A stretch of 29,163 bases of DNA from an uncultured Flavobacteriales bacterium. Its GTDB lineage: Bacteria > Bacteroidota > Bacteroidia > Palsa-965. Made by a program: the position numbers and the translations under genes. Positions within the stretch are counted from its first letter, which is position 1; every line of letters starts with the position of its first letter. Location of the stretch: positions 1 to 29,163 of the forward strand of contig CALJIF010000089.1 in NCBI GenBank assembly GCA_937974275.1, given 5' to 3'. Under the pieces are notes generated by a model. That model saw nothing but the letters and a program-made list of their open reading frames with translations, had not been told where the DNA came from and searched no databases. Positions 24,614 to 29,163 of the stretch are shown here, in pieces.

Positions 24614-24649
24614 AAAAAGGATTGACGAATGTCAATCCTTTTTTATTTT
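24614..24649 (+). terminator. Rho-independent terminator after the PKD/Ig-like gene
   Basis: AAAAGGATTGAC (24615-24626) pairs with GTCAATCCTTTT (24631-24642) around a GAAT loop, followed by a T-rich run. It separates the secreted-protein gene from the carboxylase gene. Confidence 0.9.
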
Positions 24650-24716
24650 CCATTAGTTTATTTTGTCGCGCTAAAATTCGTGAATGCCGTATCTTTAGCC
24701 CTCAAATAATCGAATT

Positions 24717-26378
24717 ATGTCACAGGCAAAAGAAGTTTCCGGTTCAAAAATGAATCTGGAATTCAATAAGAATGAAGACGGCATGAAGTTGCTGATTTCC
24801 AATTTGCAACGAAAGTTGGAAAAAGTGGCAGAAGGTGGCGGAAAGGGCCGCATCGCCAAACTTCACGAGCAAGGTAAATTAACTGCCCGTGAGCGTATCG
24901 CTTATTTGCTTGACGAAAATGCCCCATCCATTGAAATTGGAGCCTTTGCCGGAGAAGACATGTACGAAGAGCATGGCGGTTGTCCTGCAGGCGGCGTTGT
25001 GGTTGTGATTGGTTATGTGCGCGGGAAGCAATGTATTGTTGTAGCCAATGATGCAACGGTTAAAGCCGGAGCATGGTTTCCTATAACAGGGAAGAAAAAT
25101 TTACGAGCACAGGAAATTGCGATGGAAAATCGTTTGCCGATCATTTATTTGGTAGATAGTGCCGGCGTGTATTTACCTATGCAGGATGAAATCTTTCCTG
25201 ATAAAGAACACTTCGGTCGAATTTTCCGAAACAATGCGATCATGTCCTCCGAAGGCATTGTACAAATTGCAGCCATTATGGGCTCCTGTGTTGCAGGTGG
25301 CGCTTATCTGCCGATTATGAGCGATGAAGCTTTAATTGTTGACAAGACCGGTACTATTTTCCTTGCAGGAAGTTATCTGGTTAAAGCTGCTATCGGTGAG
25401 TCCATTGATAATGAAACGCTCGGCGGTGCAACTACACACTGCGAAATTTCAGGCGTAACAGACTATAAATGCACCGACGATAAAGATTGTCTGGATCGCA
25501 TTAAAAATATTCTAGACAAAATCGGCTCGTATGAAAAAGCCGGTTTCGACCGAATTGCGGGCAAAGCTCCGGCGAAGGATGCTAAAGAAATTCTGGGAAT
25601 TATTCCGGATACTCGCGATAAGGCCTACGACATGCATGAAATTATCGATCGTTTGGTTGATGCGGATTCGTTCGAAGAATACAAAAAACTCTACGGTCAA
25701 TCTATCGTGTGCGGATACGCACGTGTGGATGGTTGGGCTGTTGGAATTGTGGCTAATCAGCGTAAGGTAGTGAAGAGTAAAAAAGGCGAAATGCAATTCG
25801 GAGGAGTTATTTATTCCGACTCAGCCGACAAAGCCGCGCGTTTCATCATGAATTGCAATCAGAAGAAAATTCCGTTGGTGTTTTTGCAAGATGCTACCGG
25901 ATTTATGGTAGGCTCGCGCTCGGAACATGGCGGCATCATTAAAGACGGAGCGAAAATGGTAAATGCCATGAGCAATTCGGTTGTTCCTAAATTTACGATC
26001 ATCGTTGGAAATTCTTTTGGTGCAGCTAATTATGCCATGTGCGGTAAAGCTTACGATCCGCGACTTATCGTTGGATGGCCGACTGCACAAATTGCAGTGA
26101 TGGGCGGAGCGCAAGCAGCTAAAACATTACTTCAAATTCAGGTTAGTACATTGAAAGCGAAAGGTGAAGAAATTACTCCTGAAGACGAAAAGGCTTTGCT
26201 GGATAAGATTACACAGCGTTACGAAAAACAAACTACACCATATTACGCTGCGGCACGATTATGGATAGATGCTATCATAAATCCATTGGATACACGCAAG
26301 TGGATTTCAATGGGTATAGAAATGGCAGACCACAGCCCAATTAAGAAACGTTACAATGTTGGAGTTATACAATCATAA
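24717..26378 (+). CDS. Acyl-CoA carboxylase carboxyltransferase beta subunit, closest to methylcrotonyl-CoA carboxylase
   Basis: A 553-residue cytoplasmic enzyme that moves the carboxyl group from carboxybiotin to an acyl-CoA. N-terminal half: KLTARERIAYLLDENAPSIE, GGCPAGGVVVVIGYV, VANDATVKAGAWFPIT, and the oxyanion-forming MGSCVAGGAYLPIMSDEAL. C-terminal half: DATGFMVGSRSEHGGIIKDG, IVGNSFGAANYAMCGKAYDP and WPTAQIAVMGGAQAA. FGRIFRNNAIMS, GFMVG and NYAMCGKAY are closer to methylcrotonyl-CoA carboxylase (leucine breakdown) than to propionyl-CoA carboxylase, which usually has VPGFLPG. The biotin-carrying alpha subunit is not in this window, so the substrate is not settled. It lies one base before the next gene. 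Confidence 0.88.
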   Translation: MSQAKEVSGSKMNLEFNKNEDGMKLLISNLQRKLEKVAEGGGKGRIAKLHEQGKLTARERIAYLLDENAPSIEIGAFAGEDMYEEHGGCPAGGVVVVIGYVRGKQCIVVANDATVKAGAWFPITGKKNLRAQEIAMENRLPIIYLVDSAGVYLPMQDEIFPDKEHFGRIFRNNAIMSSEGIVQIAAIMGSCVAGGAYLPIMSDEALIVDKTGTIFLAGSYLVKAAIGESIDNETLGGATTHCEISGVTDYKCTDDKDCLDRIKNILDKIGSYEKAGFDRIAGKAPAKDAKEILGIIPDTRDKAYDMHEIIDRLVDADSFEEYKKLYGQSIVCGYARVDGWAVGIVANQRKVVKSKKGEMQFGGVIYSDSADKAARFIMNCNQKKIPLVFLQDATGFMVGSRSEHGGIIKDGAKMVNAMSNSVVPKFTIIVGNSFGAANYAMCGKAYDPRLIVGWPTAQIAVMGGAQAAKTLLQIQVSTLKAKGEEITPEDEKALLDKITQRYEKQTTPYYAAARLWIDAIINPLDTRKWISMGIEMADHSPIKKRYNVGVIQS

Positions 26379-26379
26379 A

Positions 26380-27210
26380 ATGAATCGCATGAAAAAATTA
26401 GTTGCTGCACTCGGAATTGTCTCTTTGTTAACAGGATCATGGATCGCGTATTCTTCATTTACGGCGGTTCAAACTGATAATCGTTACATTATTGCTTGTT
26501 TTCAGAAAGTAAAAGAAACCTCATCCGGTTCATACTTCAGAACACAGGAATGGTCAGCACTTGCGAACAAGATCAATGAAAAAAAGGAAGACGGTTCACA
26601 CCTCATTGCCGTTGGTCACCACGCGTATTCCTGGATCGGTATTTTCATGAACTCTGATCACATTTCCAATTCAACATTCGTTACCGCAGAAGAAGTGGAT
26701 GATTTGAAAAATAAAATTCGCGAAAAATGGGATGCGGGTTGGAACCTTGTGAATATCGATTATTTCAAAGGTCAATGGGTGGCTGTTCTGTTAAAAGACA
26801 GTGACTACGAAGACAGTGGTTATGCATTCAAAAATTCTCTGGATGATCTAAAGACTTCCATCAGCAATATGTGGGAGAAAGAAATTTATTTGGCAGACGT
26901 TGCTTATGCGCAGGGATTTTGGGTAGGCGCTTTCGTAAAGAGCAAACGTCAAACTAAAAATGCATACATCATTCGTGAGTCCTGGGACGAATTGCGTCCG
27001 GCAATCAAAGAAAAATTTGATGTAGGATATCAGTTGTTGTCCGTTCAATACGGCGACGGTTCTTGGTTCGCAACTTTAGCTGTTGATGATAACATTACTG
27101 CAAGCGCTGTAAACAAATGCGAAACACTCGATGACTTCATGGAAGTATACGAAACTCGCAAAGAAAACGGATACAAACTGGTTAGTTTCGCATCACGTCT
27201 CGAAAACTAG
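26380..27210 (+). CDS. Exported five-repeat protein (DUF7477-like)
   Basis: A 276-residue product from the ATG at 26380 (an ATG at 26389 is also possible; the earlier one at 26356 lies inside the carboxylase gene). A signal or anchor covers residues 5-28. The rest is five repeats of about 48 residues, starting near 52, 99, 148, 196 and 243, with the pattern W/L-x-x-L-x-x-x-I-x-x-x-x-x-x-G-x-x-L-x-x-V-x-Y-x-x-G-x-W-x-A-x-x, for example REKWDAGWNLVNIDYFKGQW and KEKFDVGYQLLSVQYGDGSW. I recall similar units in the family called DUF7477, but the match is by eye. The last repeat is shortened. Function unknown. It probably shares a transcript with the carboxylase. Confidence 0.75.
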   Translation: MNRMKKLVAALGIVSLLTGSWIAYSSFTAVQTDNRYIIACFQKVKETSSGSYFRTQEWSALANKINEKKEDGSHLIAVGHHAYSWIGIFMNSDHISNSTFVTAEEVDDLKNKIREKWDAGWNLVNIDYFKGQWVAVLLKDSDYEDSGYAFKNSLDDLKTSISNMWEKEIYLADVAYAQGFWVGAFVKSKRQTKNAYIIRESWDELRPAIKEKFDVGYQLLSVQYGDGSWFATLAVDDNITASAVNKCETLDDFMEVYETRKENGYKLVSFASRLEN

Positions 27211-27220
27211 AAGAATACAA

Positions 27221-28933
27221 TTATTGTTTGATCAAGCGTTGACCGTTAGATACACGTCCGTTCGCTTCAACGGTAATCACATACATTCCCGCATTTAATG
27301 TGCTCACATCCAAACGTTGTGTGGTTATTCCTCCGTTTGCGCTGTGTGTAACACGCGATACCATTCTGCCGCTCAAATCGGTAATGGTAACCTGTACTTG
27401 CGAAGCACCTGATGCATCAAACTGAATCTGAACTTCATTTTGCGCAGGATTCGGAACTAATGGAGCCAACTGCAAATTACCCGTCGTTGCAGGAAATACG
27501 GATGTTGTCAAACAATAGTTCTCCATGGCGAGTACAGATCTGTACACATTTAATCGTCCACCCGTTACGCATAAACCATTAAGTGACGACAGCACATCAA
27601 CAGAATCCAAGATCATATCACGAACAATAGCAGCAAAACTATCCGGATACATTTTGTAATCATTAATAAACGCCGGACATCCCGCAGATAATACCAATGC
27701 AACAGCACCCGCAACATGAGGTGTAGCCATTGACGTTCCCGACAATGTATTGTAACCGTTATTGTTGGTTGTAGACAGAATTGACGAACCGGGCGCACCA
27801 AGATCAATGGTTGTTGCTCCATATCCTGCACCCGTTGTTTTTACATCAAAGCGCGTTGTATTCGTAACCGCAATCATGTAAGGACTTGAACATGCGGTTG
27901 GAATATCACCCACATTGTCAATATTCCAATTCTGATTGGCGGTAGCCGCTGCAGATAAAATACCATATACGCCCATAGAATCGTACATCGCACACCAAAT
28001 CGGGTAATTGGCCGGTTGACCACCATCCACACCAAAAGATGAATTTGTGCTTACTACAAATGCTCCGGCAGCACCGAATGATTGATTATACAGCTTACGT
28101 TGATCCAACGCGTAAGAATACGCTTCAACTACTTCGGCTTCATCACCTGAAGAACCCATAATCGCCATCACTTTCACGCCCCAGTTTACGCCTACGACAC
28201 CAAGGCTATTATTACCACGTGCACCAACTGTTCCCGCTACGTGCGTCCCATGGTTGTCTGAAGTAATATTTCCATTGCTATTGTACGCATTCCAACCATT
28301 GAAGTCATCGATGTATCCATTATTGTCATCATCAATTCCGTTGTTTGGAATTTCATTATAGTTCTTCCAATAATTCAAATCCTGGTGACTTAATGAAAAT
28401 CCGCCATCAATCACTGCAACTACAATTGTGTCGCCGGTAGCAGTCAAGCCACCGGTTGTAATATCCCAGGCATCCGTTGCATCAATGTCTGCATCGATCG
28501 TTCCTCCACTCTGACCTGTGTTCTTCATGTCCCACATGGTTCCAAACTGAGTATCATTCGGAACAGTTTCACGCGGTGCAACATAATGGTTAAACTGCGC
28601 CATTTGCAAAGTCGAGCATGATTTCGCAGCACTCAACAACGACTCCATCCCTACTCCATCCGTAAAAGTCAATTTCCAAATGCGCATAGTTTTAGAAGCT
28701 AACTCAGCGTTCACCAATGCAAATCCTGCTTTCGCAAAATCCTCCTGCACATCTCCTAAAGAAGCTTCGGGCTTGAACATGACAAGCAATTGATTCGGCA
28801 CATAACTTCCCGGATTGATGATAACCGGATATTGCGGAACCGGTGCGTCAACTACCGGATTAGTGGCTAATGGAGCTTGTGCAAGCAGCGCAACAGAAAC
28901 AAGCTGAGAAATAAAGAAGGAAATCTTTTTCAT
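27221..28933 (-). CDS. T9SS-secreted subtilisin-like serine protease (S8)
   Basis: A 570-residue product. The start at 28933 (MKKISFFISQLVSVALLAQA) supplies a normal signal peptide; the longer frame from 29053 runs into the divergent helicase gene. A propeptide spans about 42-120 (VPNQLLVMFKPEASLGDVQ). The catalytic domain has Asp 176 (VVAVIDGGFS), His 228 (DNHGTHVAGTVGARGNN), oxyanion Asn 297 (STNSSFG) and Ser 401 (LSGTSMATPHVAGA). An Asp/Asn-rich loop at 199-211 (GIDDDNNGYIDDF) looks like a calcium site. The last 80 residues are a type A sorting domain (LVPNPAQNEV, ITDLSGRMV, LNAGMYVITV, ending RLIKQ). It is likely an extracellular protease. It converges on the repeat-protein gene with only ten bases between them and no visible terminator. 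Confidence 0.93.
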   Translation of the reverse strand: MKKISFFISQLVSVALLAQAPLATNPVVDAPVPQYPVIINPGSYVPNQLLVMFKPEASLGDVQEDFAKAGFALVNAELASKTMRIWKLTFTDGVGMESLLSAAKSCSTLQMAQFNHYVAPRETVPNDTQFGTMWDMKNTGQSGGTIDADIDATDAWDITTGGLTATGDTIVVAVIDGGFSLSHQDLNYWKNYNEIPNNGIDDDNNGYIDDFNGWNAYNSNGNITSDNHGTHVAGTVGARGNNSLGVVGVNWGVKVMAIMGSSGDEAEVVEAYSYALDQRKLYNQSFGAAGAFVVSTNSSFGVDGGQPANYPIWCAMYDSMGVYGILSAAATANQNWNIDNVGDIPTACSSPYMIAVTNTTRFDVKTTGAGYGATTIDLGAPGSSILSTTNNNGYNTLSGTSMATPHVAGAVALVLSAGCPAFINDYKMYPDSFAAIVRDMILDSVDVLSSLNGLCVTGGRLNVYRSVLAMENYCLTTSVFPATTGNLQLAPLVPNPAQNEVQIQFDASGASQVQVTITDLSGRMVSRVTHSANGGITTQRLDVSTLNAGMYVITVEANGRVSNGQRLIKQ

Positions 28934-28953
28934 GAATTTGTGTTGAGTACTAA

Positions 28954-28961
28954 CAAATATA
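28954..28961 (-). promoter_or_regulatory. Possible -7 promoter element for the subtilase
   Basis: Minus-strand TATATTTG is a full match to TAnnTTTG, about 20 bases before the ATG in the 74-base divergent spacer. No TTG was found at the usual 19-base distance. Confidence 0.35.
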
Positions 28962-29007
28962 ACATTCTCAAAGTGTAAATCCTCCTCCACATTATTAACT
29001 TTATCAG

Positions 29008-29163
29008 GTGACATTCGCGATTTACAAATCCTCAGCCGGATCCGGAAAGACATTTACTCTTGTCAAAGAGTATTTGATGATTGCCCTTTCCGATTCAGCT
29101 CAAAATTCAAGAAAATTCAAGAAAATTCTGGCGATTACGTTTACCAATAAAGCCGCCGGAGAG
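29008..29163 (+). CDS. UvrD/RecB-like DNA helicase, N-terminal fragment (runs off window)
   Basis: The frame opens after a TAA at 28996-28998 and has no ATG before the conserved start, so the GTG at 29008 is the likely initiator. The visible 52 residues read TFAIYKSSAGSGKTFTLVKE, then a variable stretch, then KKILAITFTNKAAGE. SAGSGKT is the Walker A (motif I) and ILAITFTNKAA is motif Ia of superfamily 1 UvrD/Rep helicases; the IYKSSAGSGKTF opening is typical of the large RecB/AddA-like helicases of Bacteroidota, which process double-strand breaks. The C-terminal part and partner nuclease are outside the window. It is divergent from the subtilase gene. Confidence 0.85.
   Translation, partial: MTFAIYKSSAGSGKTFTLVKEYLMIALSDSAQNSRKFKKILAITFTNKAAGE

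Noticed and set aside
24662..24697. Promoter before the acyl-CoA carboxylase gene (TTTG and TATCTTTA)
   Set aside because: The -7 match is imperfect and the spacing is about 24 bases rather than 19.
28934..29053. Forty-residue N-terminal extension of the subtilase
   Set aside because: It would overlap the helicase start and precede an ordinary signal peptide beginning at 28933.

Overview
The window comes from a member of the Bacteroidota. The evidence is three secreted proteins that end in type IX secretion (T9SS) type A sorting domains, a TonB-dependent receptor with a carboxypeptidase-regulatory-like N-terminus paired with a DUF4249-type lipoprotein, a bS16 ribosomal protein with the long C-terminal tail common in this phylum, a WbqC-family protein next to signal peptidases, and promoter motifs of the TTG-N19-TAnnTTTG kind. 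The sequence does not settle the order or family.

Left part (1-6680, + strand): an AT-rich accessory region of short exported or lipoprotein genes. It holds a truncated MORN/YwqK-repeat protein with a PsbP/DUF1795-like domain, a SMI1/KNR4-like protein, several small secreted proteins of unknown function, a divergent exported erythromycin-esterase-fold protein, a TPR lipoprotein and a second YwqK-repeat lipoprotein. One small gene (2031-2489) is split by an in-frame TAA just after its signal peptide. The coding sequences are unrelated, yet the spacers between them share a recognisable sequence, as in a cassette array. A non-coding stretch of about 340 bases (6680-7019) with two strong inverted repeats and TCAACAATC-type repeats closes the region.

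Middle (7020-14912): conserved housekeeping genes. On the minus strand lie rpsP, a terminator, rimM, trmN6 and a Bcp-type peroxiredoxin carrying an 80-residue histone-H1-like tail. Divergent from them on the plus strand is dapB, two tandem signal peptidase I genes, a TauE/SafE transporter and a WbqC-family gene, the last four packed with 4-base gaps or ATGA overlaps.

Right part (14950-29163): envelope and secretion functions. A TonB-dependent receptor and its DUF4249 lipoprotein are followed by a Tat-signal class-V aminotransferase that overlaps a membrane-anchored RidA protein, which together look like an exported PLP-enzyme/imine-clearing pair. A bidirectional terminator separates these from two divergent T9SS adhesin-like proteins. 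Then come an acyl-CoA carboxylase beta subunit (closest in motifs to methylcrotonyl-CoA carboxylase), an exported five-repeat protein, a convergent T9SS subtilase, and the GTG-started beginning of a UvrD/RecB-like helicase that runs off the window.

The least explained signals are the conserved-spacer array at 2490-5960, the exported aminotransferase/RidA pair, and the histone-like tail on the peroxiredoxin. No tRNA, rRNA, CRISPR array, transposase or integrase was seen.
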